Assembly (NCBI RefSeq): GCF_005503695.1
Contig: NZ_SCMU01000023.1
Location: 1 to 47,895 of the forward strand
DNA from: Sphingopyxis sp. 2PD
GTDB lineage: Bacteria > Pseudomonadota > Alphaproteobacteria > Sphingomonadales > Sphingomonadaceae
Direction: 5' to 3'
Length of the DNA: 47,895 nt
Positions 16,853 to 24,980 of the stretch are shown here, one piece after another. The stretch's first letter is position 1. The number at the start of each line of letters is the position of its first letter. The notes below the pieces were generated by a model. It did not search any database. It worked only from the letters and a program-made list of their open reading frames with translations, and was not told where the DNA came from. Made by a program: the position numbers and the translations under genes.

Positions 16853-17284
16853 TCAACCGGCCTTTTGGCTCGCGTCGACTTTTTTCACCATATCGATGAA
16901 CCGCGACAATTCCTCGACAGCGCTGTCGATGTCGTCGCGCTGGCGCTGCAACAGGCCGATGCGCTGTTCGCATTTTTCGATCGTTACCTGCCGTTGCAAC
17001 TTGCGACCATCGCCGACGTCGTAGAGGTCGATCATCTCGCGAATGTCGGCGAGGCTGAACCCCGTACGCTTTGCACGCAGGATCCACGCCAGCCGCGCCC
17101 GGTCGCGTTTCGAATAGATGCGCGACAATCCCTTGCGCGACGGGCTGATCAGCCCTTCATCTTCGTAAAAGCGCAGCGCACGCGCGGTCACGCCGAACTC
17201 GGTCGACAAGTCGGTGATGCTGAATTGTTCGCGCCCCAGATGGTCGGGGGTATCGATATGGGAGTGGCCGTAGGCTTCGGTCAT
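16853..17284 (-). CDS. MerR-family transcriptional regulator (LiuR-like)
   Basis: A 143-residue MerR protein. The winged helix-turn-helix is FSITDLSTEFGVTARALRFYEDEGLISPSR, followed by a long dimerisation helix with KRTGFSLADIREMIDLYDVG and a coiled-coil C-terminus. It lacks the cysteine pattern of metal-sensing MerR proteins, which fits the LiuR-type regulators of branched-chain amino acid and fatty acid breakdown in proteobacteria. The ATG at 17284 is chosen over an upstream ATG at 17329 because it places both palindromes in the untranslated leader. It heads the operon with the 600-residue acyl-CoA dehydrogenase and phospholipase D genes, and it may also act on the leucine operon. Confidence 0.88.
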   Translation of the reverse strand: MTEAYGHSHIDTPDHLGREQFSITDLSTEFGVTARALRFYEDEGLISPSRKGLSRIYSKRDRARLAWILRAKRTGFSLADIREMIDLYDVGDGRKLQRQVTIEKCEQRIGLLQRQRDDIDSAVEELSRFIDMVKKVDASQKAG

Positions 17285-17289
17285 GCCGA

Positions 17290-17320
17290 GGAAACTAGTT
17301 TCCGTTGACGTGAACGTCAA
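17290..17320. promoter_or_regulatory. Two adjacent perfect palindromes upstream of the MerR gene
   Basis: TTGACGT-GA-ACGTCAA (17305-17320) is a perfect inverted repeat with an ACGT in each half, resembling the operators described for LiuR-type MerR regulators. GGAAACTAGTTTCC (17290-17303) is a second perfect 14-bp palindrome, 1 nt away and 5 nt from the ATG. The first is a good candidate autoregulatory operator; the second has no assigned protein. Confidence 0.6.
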
Positions 17321-17350
17321 GACCGGCAAATTGGCGCATATCGGGACCGT

Positions 17351-17893
17351 TCAACCCCCGCACGGTTGCAGCATATTGCCCTGCCCGTCGCGGATCTGCA
17401 AGCCCCGCGCATCGTCGGCGGACCAGCTCGCGCGCGGCAACCGCAAACCCGACAGCGACGCGCGGGCTGGACAGAGCGCGGCGCATTGCGGCGGCAAGCT
17501 TCCGGGGAGGCGCAGCTCGTCCTCCTCTTCGCGCACGAGCGCCTCGCAACCGTCCGCTCCAGCAAAACGCATGCGCCAGCCGTCCCCGTCGCGGACGATC
17601 GTGCCGGTCGCCGAACAGGACAAAGTCGTCCCGAACGCTGCGGTCACCGCAAACCGCCACTGACCCGCTCCGTCGGGAACGACGCACATCGCGTCGCGGC
17701 CGAGATCGTGCGAACGCTCGAACACACCAACCGGCGTCGTCGCGTCGGGACCGACGACGCCGCGTTCGCGCGCGGCGATCTCCAGCGGGTTGTCGGCGTC
17801 GATCCCCTGCTCGCTGCGATCCGGCGCATGCCGCTCGCACGCAGCGACGAGCAATATGCCGAATGCCAGCGCGAGCTTAGCCTTGCGCATCAT
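17351..17893 (-). CDS. Putative lipoprotein, unknown function
   Basis: A 180-residue protein with a lipoprotein signal peptide: charged MMRKAK start, hydrophobic [10 protein letters not shown] and lipobox VAAC with the lipidated Cys near residue 19. The mature part has several cysteines ([27 protein letters not shown]) that could form disulfides in the periplasm. I recognise no family. Two consecutive ATG codons (17893 and 17890) overlap the 3' end of hisI, so the two genes are likely co-transcribed. Confidence 0.75.
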   Translation of the reverse strand: MMRKAKLALAFGILLVAACERHAPDRSEQGIDADNPLEIAARERGVVGPDATTPVGVFERSHDLGRDAMCVVPDGAGQWRFAVTAAFGTTLSCSATGTIVRDGDGWRMRFAGADGCEALVREEEDELRLPGSLPPQCAALCPARASLSGLRLPRASWSADDARGLQIRDGQGNMLQPCGG

Positions 17894-18257
17894 CGTCCAG
17901 GAACGTCAGTATCCCGTCGGCCTCGACACGGCGATAAAAGCACGACCGACGTCCGGTGTGGCAAGCCGGGCCGACGGGCTTCACGCGCAGCAGCAGCGCG
18001 TCCTGATCGCAATCGACGCGCATTTCGACCATCGTCAGTCCGTTGCCCGACGTCTCGCCCTTGCGCCACAGCGCCGCGCGCGACCGCGACCAGAAATACG
18101 CCTGGCCCGTCGCCTGTGTCCGCTCGATCGCTTCGGCGTTCATGTGCGCGACCATCAACAGCACCCCGGTGTCGGCATCGGTAACGATGGCGGTCACCAA
18201 TCCGGCAGCGTCAAAACGCGGGAGAAATCGGTCGGCGGTGTCGCGCTCTTGGTCCAT
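17877..18257 (-). CDS. hisI: Phosphoribosyl-AMP cyclohydrolase
   Basis: A 126-residue HisI that opens the adenine ring of phosphoribosyl-AMP in histidine synthesis. Zinc- and substrate-binding motifs are clear: [27 protein letters not shown] and [12 protein letters not shown]. Length matches single-domain alphaproteobacterial HisI with no HisE fusion. The ATG at 18257 (MDQERD) is the natural start; an upstream ATG at 18344 would run through the promoter region shared with purF. No other his genes are nearby. Confidence 0.95.
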   Translation of the reverse strand: MDQERDTADRFLPRFDAAGLVTAIVTDADTGVLLMVAHMNAEAIERTQATGQAYFWSRSRAALWRKGETSGNGLTMVEMRVDCDQDALLLRVKPVGPACHTGRRSCFYRRVEADGILTFLDDDAQG

Positions 18258-18261
18258 ATTT

Positions 18262-18285
18262 TCGGGCTTTAGAGCACAAGCCCGA
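18262..18285 (-). promoter_or_regulatory. Hairpin just upstream of hisI
   Basis: TCGGGCTT and AAGCCCGA form a perfect 8-bp stem with an 8-nt spacer, ending 4 nt before the hisI ATG in the gap shared with divergent purF. It could hide the ribosome binding site or be an operator. No ribosome binding site is otherwise evident. Confidence 0.35.
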
Positions 18286-18399
18286 CCCCTGTCATCCCGT
18301 CGTTTGAACATGCCGTGACAATATCGTGAATAGGGGGGCGACATTTGCGATAACCGTCCCTATATGCGCGCCAGTCACTGCCCTCGTTGCTGGACCATC

Positions 18400-19857
18400 A
18401 TGCTCACCACCAACCCTTTCGATGACGACAAGCTCCGCGAGGAGTGCGGCGTCTTTGGTATTCATGGCGCCGACAGCGCCGCCGCGGTCGTTGCGCTCGG
18501 CCTGCACGCGCTGCAGCATCGCGGCCAGGAGGCCGCGGGCATCACCGCGTTCGACGGCAAGGAATTCCACACCCACCGCGCGATGGGCCATGTCGCGGGC
18601 AATTTCGACCGCGACGACATCATGCGCCAGTTGCAGGGCGGATCGTCGGTCGGCCATGTCCGCTATTCGACGACCGGCGAAACCGCGCTGCGCAATGTCC
18701 AGCCGCTGTTCGCCGACCTCGCGACGGGCGGCTTCGCCGTGGCGCACAATGGCAATATTTCCAATGCCGCCGCGCTGCGCAAGCTGCTCGTTCGCCGCGG
18801 TTCGATCTTTCAGTCGACCAGCGATACCGAGGTGATCATTCACCTCGTCGCGACGTCAAACTATCGCTCGCTGCTCGACCGGTTCATCGACGCGCTGAAA
18901 CAGGTCGAGGGCGCCTATTCGCTGATTTGCCTCACCGCCGAGGGGATGATCGGCTGCCGCGATCCGCTCGGCATCCGTCCGCTTGTCATCGGCAAATTGG
19001 GCGACGCGCATATCCTGGCATCGGAAACCGTCGCGCTCGACGTCGTCGGCGCCGAATTTGTCCGCTCGGTTGAACCGGGCGAACTGGTGATCATCCGCGA
19101 TGGCCAACTGACCTCGCACCGGCCTTTCGCGACGCAGTCGGCGCGCCCGTGCATCTTCGAATATGTCTATTTCTCGCGCCCCGATTCGATCGTCGACGGC
19201 ACCAGCGTCTATTCGGTGCGCAAGGCGATCGGCGCCGAGCTAGCGCGCGAAAACCCCGTCGATGCCGACCTGATCATTCCCGTCCCCGACTCGGGGACGC
19301 CAGCGGCAATCGGCTATGCGCAGGAATCGGGCATCCCGTTCGAACTCGGGATCATCCGCTCGCACTATGTCGGTCGCACCTTCATCCAGCCGGGCGACAA
19401 GGTCCGTCATCTCGGCGTAAAGCTGAAGCATAATGCCAATCGCGCGCTGATCGCCGGCAAACGCATCGTGCTGATCGACGATTCGATCGTGCGCGGCACG
19501 ACCAGCCTGAAAATCGTGCAGATGATGCGCGATGCGGGTGCCGCTGAGGTCCATATGCGGATCGCCAGCCCGCCGACCCAGCACAGCTGCTTCTACGGCG
19601 TCGACACCCCCGAACGGGCCAAGCTACTCGCGGCGCAGATGACGGTCGGGCAAATGGCGAACTTCATCAACGCCGACAGCCTGTCGTTCGTCACCATCGA
19701 CGGGCTTTATCGCGCGCTGGGCGAAGCCAAGCGCACCGACGATGCGCCGCAATATTGCGATGCCTGCTTTACCGGCGATTATCCGACCACGCTGACCGAT
19801 TTCGACGAGCATGGGCTGGAAGATCAATTTTCGCTGCTTGCCGAACGGGTTGTCTGA
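18400..19857 (+). CDS. purF: Amidophosphoribosyltransferase
   Basis: A 485-residue enzyme that makes 5-phosphoribosylamine from PRPP and glutamine, the first step of purine synthesis. The N-terminal nucleophile Cys16 (EECGVFGIHG) follows a 15-residue propeptide, so maturation by self-cleavage is expected. The PRPP loop is IVLIDDSIVRGTT. Cysteines in ARPCIFEYVYF, QHSCFYGVD and YCDACFTGD match the 4Fe-4S ligands of the Bacillus-type enzyme, so this one probably carries an oxygen-labile cluster. The ATG at 18400 is preferred to 18364 because it gives the usual propeptide. The gene is divergent from hisI and 4 bp before the SDR gene. Confidence 0.96.
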   Translation: MLTTNPFDDDKLREECGVFGIHGADSAAAVVALGLHALQHRGQEAAGITAFDGKEFHTHRAMGHVAGNFDRDDIMRQLQGGSSVGHVRYSTTGETALRNVQPLFADLATGGFAVAHNGNISNAAALRKLLVRRGSIFQSTSDTEVIIHLVATSNYRSLLDRFIDALKQVEGAYSLICLTAEGMIGCRDPLGIRPLVIGKLGDAHILASETVALDVVGAEFVRSVEPGELVIIRDGQLTSHRPFATQSARPCIFEYVYFSRPDSIVDGTSVYSVRKAIGAELARENPVDADLIIPVPDSGTPAAIGYAQESGIPFELGIIRSHYVGRTFIQPGDKVRHLGVKLKHNANRALIAGKRIVLIDDSIVRGTTSLKIVQMMRDAGAAEVHMRIASPPTQHSCFYGVDTPERAKLLAAQMTVGQMANFINADSLSFVTIDGLYRALGEAKRTDDAPQYCDACFTGDYPTTLTDFDEHGLEDQFSLLAERVV

Positions 19858-19861
19858 CACC

Positions 19862-20596
19862 ATGACTATAAGGACTGAAGAATTGGCGGGCCAGGTCGCG
19901 CTCGTCACCGGGGCGAGCCGTGGCATCGGCGAAGCGATCGCCGAAGCGCTGGCGGCGCGCGGCGCGCATGTCGTGATCACGGCGCGCACCGCGGGCGGAC
20001 TCGAAGCGCTCGAAGACCGTATTCACGAGGCAGGCGGCGCCGCGACGATCGCGCCGCTCGACCTGACCGACGGCGACAGCATCGCGCGGCTCGCCAGCGC
20101 CATGGCCGAACGCTGGCAACAGCTCGACATGCTGGTGCTCAACGCCGCCATGCTCGGCACGCTTACCCCGGTGGCGGCGATCGACGGCAAGGAATTCAAC
20201 AAGCTGCTGACGCTCAACCTGATCGCGCAGCAGGCGCTGATCGCCAATTTCGACCCGCTGCTGCGCCGCGCCGCGAACGGCCGCCTGCTCGCGCTGTCGA
20301 GTGGCGTCGCGCGCGAACCCCGTGCCTATTGGGGCGCTTATGCCGCATCGAAGGCTGCGCTTGAGACGCTCGTGACCAGCTATGGTGCCGAGATGCGCAA
20401 TATTTCGACGGTGCGGACCGCGATCCTCGACCCCGGCGGGACGCGCACCCAGATGCGCGCGCGCGCTTATCCGGGCGAAGATGCGAACAGCATCAAGGAG
20501 CCCGCAGCGGTCGGGACCTTCGTTGCCGATCTGATGGTCAAGGGCTTTGACAGCACCGCATTCCACGCGCTGCCCAAGGTCATGGAAAAGGCTTAA
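19862..20596 (+). CDS. SDR-family oxidoreductase
   Basis: A 244-residue short-chain dehydrogenase/reductase. Cofactor motif TGASRGIG near residue 16, NAAM region (VLNAAMLGT) and active site YWGAYAASKAALE with the Y-x3-K pair; the catalytic Ser is in LALSSGVA. The arginine-rich stretch after strand 2 (ITARTAG) suggests NADPH. It begins 4 bp after purF and is probably co-translated with it. The substrate is not evident; the sequence is close in type to the YciK group. Confidence 0.9.
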   Translation: MTIRTEELAGQVALVTGASRGIGEAIAEALAARGAHVVITARTAGGLEALEDRIHEAGGAATIAPLDLTDGDSIARLASAMAERWQQLDMLVLNAAMLGTLTPVAAIDGKEFNKLLTLNLIAQQALIANFDPLLRRAANGRLLALSSGVAREPRAYWGAYAASKAALETLVTSYGAEMRNISTVRTAILDPGGTRTQMRARAYPGEDANSIKEPAAVGTFVADLMVKGFDSTAFHALPKVMEKA

Positions 20597-20657
20597 CGCC
20601 ATCTTTGTTTTCCGGCACTAAGGCAGCCCGACAAGACGGGTTTGCAAGGGCGCAGCT

Positions 20658-21044
20658 ATGACCAAGGATATTTTGCGATCGGCGATCGCGGCGGTAATCG
20701 GGATTGTCGTTGCCTTCGGGCTCATCTGGCTGGCGCAATATGCCGGCAGCGAAATTTCGCCGTCCGAATATGATGTCGAGAGTGGCGAAATTCTGATTCC
20801 GCTCGGCTCGACCATCGCGCTTATCGTCGGTTGGTTCATCGGCAGCTTCGCCGGGGGATGGCTTGCGATGCGGATATCGGCGGGAACCGGCGCGGGCTGG
20901 ATCGTCGCCGGGTCGGTGATCGGCGCAGCGCTCTATCGTGCGGTAACGCTTGCTGACACATGGTGGATCATGGCGCTGGGTGTCGCAGTGCCGCTCACGG
21001 CAGTATGGCTGGCGCAGCGCGCGACGGCGATGATTGCCGACTAA
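20658..21044 (+). CDS. Small integral membrane protein, unknown function (128 aa)
   Basis: Four hydrophobic segments (about residues 9-28, 50-70, 80-95 and 103-120), with a short polar, acidic loop SPSEYDVESGE after the first. Glycine-rich helices (GWFIGSFAGGWLAMRISAGTGAG) suggest tight helix packing. No family is recognised. It is 61 bp downstream of the SDR gene on the same strand; a short CCCG...CGGG hairpin in that gap may separate them. Confidence 0.7.
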   Translation: MTKDILRSAIAAVIGIVVAFGLIWLAQYAGSEISPSEYDVESGEILIPLGSTIALIVGWFIGSFAGGWLAMRISAGTGAGWIVAGSVIGAALYRAVTLADTWWIMALGVAVPLTAVWLAQRATAMIAD

Positions 21045-21053
21045 ATGACCGTC

Positions 21054-21074
21054 GGCCCCCGCCTTCGGGGGGGC
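21054..21074. terminator. Hairpin between convergent genes
   Basis: GGCCCCC and GGGGGGGC flank GCCTTC to form a very stable GC stem between the stop of the small membrane protein gene and the stop of the serine hydrolase gene. No long U-tract, but position and stability suit a two-way terminator. Confidence 0.6.
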
Positions 21075-21082
21075 TGCGAACC

Positions 21083-22255
21083 CTATTTCGCTTCCCGATC
21101 CACCGCCGCCTGCACGCTCTTGTAGAACGCCTCGCGCGCCGCGCCGACACCTTCGGGATCGGTCGCGGTCGGCCAGTTGCCGTTCGACGCGATCACCAGC
21201 TTGCGCTTCGGATCGATGAAGATGCCCTGACCAAAGATCCCCTGCGCGGCGAAGCTGCCATCGTCATTGGTCCACCACTGATAGCCATAACCGCGGCCCG
21301 GCAGGCCGATATCGGCCTGTTTCGTCGTCGCGTTGCCGAACCAGTCATCCGGCACGATCCTGACCCCGTCCACAACGCCGTCATTGAGCACAAACTGGCC
21401 AAGCCGCGCATAATCCTTCAGGCTTGCGGAGATGCAGCAACCGCTGATCTCATGCCCGGTTGCCCCAAGCATCCAGACCGCATCCTGCTCCATCCCGAAC
21501 GGTTTCCAGATCTTTTCGGAAAGATAGGCCGACAAGCTTTTGCCCGTGGCACTCGACACCAGCACGCCGATCAAATTTGTCTCGCCCGTGCTGTACAACC
21601 ATTTCGACCCTGCCGGAACATCGCGTGGCAAAGTCTTCATATAGCTGACGGTTACGTCTTCGCCCGCAACGGGCTTTTGCATGTTGAACAGCGCGACGTC
21701 GGATTTCGGATCGGTATAATCCTCGTTCCATTTGACGCCGGATGTCATGGTCAGCAATTGGCGCACCGACACGTCGTCATATGCCGATCCCTTGAGCCCG
21801 GGGATATAGACGGTGACCTTGTCGTCGAGGCTTTTGATATAGCCGTCCTTCACCGCCGCCCCGACGAGGGTCGAGGTGAAGCTCTTTGCGACCGAAAAGC
21901 TGGTCCAGCGCCCCGCGGCGCCGTAGCCGAGCGCATATTTCTCGAGCCGGATCTTGCCATCATGGACGATGATCAGCCCGGCATGGCGCTGCTTGGCCAT
22001 ATAGGCATCGACGTCGGTACCCAGATCGATCGGTCGACCCTGCGGCAACGGATAGACGACATCACCCGCTTCGACAGTATTGACCACCACTTTCGGGACG
22101 GTCTCCATCGTCCGGAAAGCAAGGTCGCGTTGATCCTGGGTCCAGAACAGCACATTCATATCCTTTGGCAGCGTGTCGGTGGTTTGGGTGGACGCGGGTG
22201 CCGTGCAGGCGGTCGCCGCCGCGCACAACAACGCCGCTGCCAGATATCGTCGCAT
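21083..22255 (-). CDS. Serine hydrolase lipoprotein of the beta-lactamase (class C)-related family
   Basis: A 390-residue lipoprotein: signal MRRYLAAALLCAAATAC with lipobox ATAC and Cys at residue 17. The catalytic S-x-x-K is FSVAKSFTS; the second motif is YSTGE (Y-S/A-x type), and a C-terminal GYGYQWW region follows. Such proteins are esterases, peptidases or transpeptidase-like enzymes; true beta-lactamase activity should not be assumed. The ATG at 22255 is set by the signal peptide. It is the last gene of a four-gene run after membrane hydrolase, photolyase and cyclopropane synthase, 20 bp after the synthase. Confidence 0.9.
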   Translation of the reverse strand: MRRYLAAALLCAAATACTAPASTQTTDTLPKDMNVLFWTQDQRDLAFRTMETVPKVVVNTVEAGDVVYPLPQGRPIDLGTDVDAYMAKQRHAGLIIVHDGKIRLEKYALGYGAAGRWTSFSVAKSFTSTLVGAAVKDGYIKSLDDKVTVYIPGLKGSAYDDVSVRQLLTMTSGVKWNEDYTDPKSDVALFNMQKPVAGEDVTVSYMKTLPRDVPAGSKWLYSTGETNLIGVLVSSATGKSLSAYLSEKIWKPFGMEQDAVWMLGATGHEISGCCISASLKDYARLGQFVLNDGVVDGVRIVPDDWFGNATTKQADIGLPGRGYGYQWWTNDDGSFAAQGIFGQGIFIDPKRKLVIASNGNWPTATDPEGVGAAREAFYKSVQAAVDREAK

Positions 22256-22275
22256 AGCTTGCCTATCCCCTGTTT

Positions 22276-23556
22276 TCAGGCTGTTTTTTCCAGCGTCACT
22301 TGCGCAACGTCGATCCCGCCGCCGCGAAATCCGCCCTCGCAATATTGCAGATAATAACGCCAGAGCCGCACGAAACGGTCGTCGAAACCGGACGGCAGCT
22401 GATTGGCAGCGACCGCCGCGTCGAAACGCTCGCGCCACTGGCGGAGCGTTTCGGCATAATCCTCGCCAAAATGGTGAACGTCGCGCCACGCCAGACCGCG
22501 GGCCTCAGCCAACGCGCGGAACCGGCTTTCGGAGATCAGGCACCCGCCCGGAAAGATATAGGCCTGGATGAAATCGCTGCTCGCCGCATAGCGTTCGAAC
22601 AGCGCGTCATTGATCAGGATATATTGGATCGCGGCCTTACCGCCGGGCCGCAGCAATCGCGCGACCGCGTCGAGATAGGCGGGCCAATAGGCCTGCCCTA
22701 CCGCTTCGACCATTTCGACACTGGCGATCGCGTCATAGGGACCCTGCGCGTCGCGATAGTCGCAAAGCTCGATCCGCGACCGCCCCGACAGGTCCACCGC
22801 GGCAAGGCGCGCGTCGGCAATCTCGGCCTGCGCCGGCGACAGCGTGATGCCTGTGTAGATGACGTCGTGCCGTTCGACCGCCCGCTCCGCCAGCGCACCC
22901 CAGCCGCAGCCGATTTCGAGCAAGCGGCTGCCCGACCGCAAGTCGAGCCGGTCAAGGATCGCGTCGACCTTGCTGGTCTGAGCCTCTTCCAGCGAATGCG
23001 CGGGATCCGCAAACAGCGCACTGGAATAATTCATCGCATGGTCAAGCCACAAGCGATAGAAATCATTGCCCAAATCATAATGGGCATGGATATTGCGCTT
23101 CGCACCGCGGCGATTGTTGCGGTTAAGGATATGGGCGATCTTGTTGAGCCAGCGCAGCGGCCCACGCGCGCGCGCCACGTCGCCCAGCGATTCGCCGTTG
23201 CGCATGAACAGGTCGAACAGCGGCACCGGATCGGGCGATGTCCACTCCCCCGCGTCCCAGGCGCGGTACCAGCCCACCGATCCCGACATTGCGAGGCGTG
23301 CCAACGCGGCCCAGCTGTGCAGATGTACGACGGCTGCCGGCCCCTTTCCGCGGCCGCCTAGCAAACGGACGCTGCCATCGGGCGTATGCGCTTCGATCGT
23401 GCCCATCACGAGCCCCGTGTCGATCCGGTCGAGCAGCCGATGAAACAGGCCCGCGGGCGCCAGTGCCAGCAGCCGCGCCAGCGCGCCGCCGCTGCGGTAG
23501 GCGCGGTCGGCGCGAAGCAATTGCTTGCCGCGGCGCGGGCTGACATGCGTGTTCAT
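22276..23556 (-). CDS. cfa: Cyclopropane-fatty-acyl-phospholipid synthase family methyltransferase
   Basis: A 426-residue SAM-dependent enzyme that adds methylene to double bonds of membrane phospholipids. The SAM site is LLEIGCGWGALAERA near residue 195, preceded by HYDLGNDFYRLWLDHAMNYS, and followed by VEMVEAVG (catalytic-base region) and YIFPGGCL. The N-terminal 150 residues are the lipid-binding domain. The ATG at 23556 is chosen for its AGGAAG ribosome binding site. It follows the photolyase gene by 35 bp on the same strand. Confidence 0.93.
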   Translation of the reverse strand: MNTHVSPRRGKQLLRADRAYRSGGALARLLALAPAGLFHRLLDRIDTGLVMGTIEAHTPDGSVRLLGGRGKGPAAVVHLHSWAALARLAMSGSVGWYRAWDAGEWTSPDPVPLFDLFMRNGESLGDVARARGPLRWLNKIAHILNRNNRRGAKRNIHAHYDLGNDFYRLWLDHAMNYSSALFADPAHSLEEAQTSKVDAILDRLDLRSGSRLLEIGCGWGALAERAVERHDVIYTGITLSPAQAEIADARLAAVDLSGRSRIELCDYRDAQGPYDAIASVEMVEAVGQAYWPAYLDAVARLLRPGGKAAIQYILINDALFERYAASSDFIQAYIFPGGCLISESRFRALAEARGLAWRDVHHFGEDYAETLRQWRERFDAAVAANQLPSGFDDRFVRLWRYYLQYCEGGFRGGGIDVAQVTLEKTA

Positions 23557-23591
23557 AACGTCTTCCTGCCCCAAAGTCGGGCGCCTGACAA

Positions 23592-24980
23592 TCAGTTGCC
23601 GCGCGCCTTCATGACGTCATATGCAGCCAGCGCGCGTTCGCGTGCTTCGCGGTGGCCGATGATCTTGGCGGGATAGGACTGCGGGCGCTGCCCGAAGCTT
23701 TCGGGGTCGTGGATCGCAGGCTCGGTGAGGTCGGCCAGTTCAGGCACCCACTGGCGGATATACCCAACGGCGTCGAATTTTTCCGATTGGGTGAGCGGCG
23801 CCATGATGCGCGGGAACATATTGCTGTCGACCCCGCTGCCCGCCACCCACTGCCAGTTGACGGCGTTCGACGCATAATCGGCATCGACCAGCGTATCCCA
23901 GAACCATTGTTCACCCTGTCGCCAATCGATCAGCAGATGCTTGATCAGGAAGCTTGCGGCGATCATCCGGACGCGGTTGTGCATCCATCCCGTCGTCCAC
24001 AGCTGGCGCATCCCGGCATCGACAATTGGATAGCCGGTGCGACCCTGCTGCCAGGCGGCCAGGTCGGCATCGGCCTCGCTGCCGCTGCGCCACGGCAAAT
24101 GATCGTCAAACGCCGCGCGCGCACTGCGGCTGCCATAGTCCGGAAATTGCAGGATGATGTTCTGTGCATAGTCGCGCCAGCCGATTTCGCCGAGAAAGAC
24201 ATCGACCGAGCCGCCAGCATCGGCGGTCCGGTGCCAGATCGTCGCGGGCGACACTTCGCCGAAATGCAGGTGCGGCGACAGGCGCGAACTGCCCTCGCAC
24301 GACGGCAGGTTGCGTTGGCGGTCGTAATCGGCGGCCTCATCGATGAACGCCGCGAGCCGCTTGCGTGCGCCCGCTTCGCCCGGCTCCCATTCGGCCGCAA
24401 AACCGGTAGCCCAGTCGGGCTTGGTCGGCAGCAGACCCCAGTCCGCCAGCGTATCCGATGCGGGCCACGCGCCCGGCGCCGCGATTTCGCGCGGGTGGTT
24501 CGACGGCTCCGGCGGCGGCATATGGTCTTTGAGGGCGCGCCAATATGGCGTGTAGATCTTGTATGGCGTCCCACCCCCGGTCGTCAGCGATCCGGGCGGA
24601 AGCAGGTAATTGCCATCGTGGCAGACGAGGTCGAGCCGCTTCGCGACGGCTTTTTCGGCGTTGCGCCACCAGGGCTCATAGTGGCGCAGGCAATGGACCG
24701 ACCTTGCGCCGGTTTCTTCGGCAATCATCACGAGTTGCTCGTCACAGCGCCCGCGCCGCAACACCAATCGCGATCCCTTTTCGCCCAAGCTGGCGTCGAG
24801 GCTGGCAAGGCTATGGTTCAACCACCAGCGCGAGGCCGCGCCCATGCGGCGATGCTTGGGCGTTTCATCGTCGAGGATATACACCGGGATCACCGGCCCA
24901 GCCGCTGCGGCCGCGATGACCGCCGCCTGATCGGAAAGGCGCAGATCGCGGCGAAACCAGATTATGATCGGTGCGGTCAT
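23592..24980 (-). CDS. phrB: Deoxyribodipyrimidine photolyase (class I cryptochrome/photolyase family)
   Basis: A 462-residue photolyase that repairs UV pyrimidine dimers with light energy. N-terminal antenna-binding domain (IIWFRRDLRLSDQAAV), then the FAD domain with LSPHLHFGEVSP, IGWRDYAQNIILQFP, MRQLWTTGWMHNRVRM and WQWVAGSGVDSNMFPRI. All FAD and lesion-binding tryptophans expected in CPD photolyases appear present. It overlaps the preceding membrane hydrolase stop by ATGA (24977-24980) and precedes cfa, a pairing also seen in singlet-oxygen stress regulons of other alphaproteobacteria. Confidence 0.95.
   Translation of the reverse strand: MTAPIIIWFRRDLRLSDQAAVIAAAAAGPVIPVYILDDETPKHRRMGAASRWWLNHSLASLDASLGEKGSRLVLRRGRCDEQLVMIAEETGARSVHCLRHYEPWWRNAEKAVAKRLDLVCHDGNYLLPPGSLTTGGGTPYKIYTPYWRALKDHMPPPEPSNHPREIAAPGAWPASDTLADWGLLPTKPDWATGFAAEWEPGEAGARKRLAAFIDEAADYDRQRNLPSCEGSSRLSPHLHFGEVSPATIWHRTADAGGSVDVFLGEIGWRDYAQNIILQFPDYGSRSARAAFDDHLPWRSGSEADADLAAWQQGRTGYPIVDAGMRQLWTTGWMHNRVRMIAASFLIKHLLIDWRQGEQWFWDTLVDADYASNAVNWQWVAGSGVDSNMFPRIMAPLTQSEKFDAVGYIRQWVPELADLTEPAIHDPESFGQRPQSYPAKIIGHREARERALAAYDVMKARGN

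Noticed and set aside
21083..22255. Antibiotic-resistance beta-lactamase
   Set aside because: It has S-x-x-K and Y-S-x motifs but is a lipoprotein of the broad serine-hydrolase family; nothing in sequence or context points to drug hydrolysis.
20960..22354. A 464-codon plus-strand frame opposite the serine hydrolase gene
   Set aside because: Begins inside the small membrane protein gene, has no domain, and mirrors the hydrolase codons.
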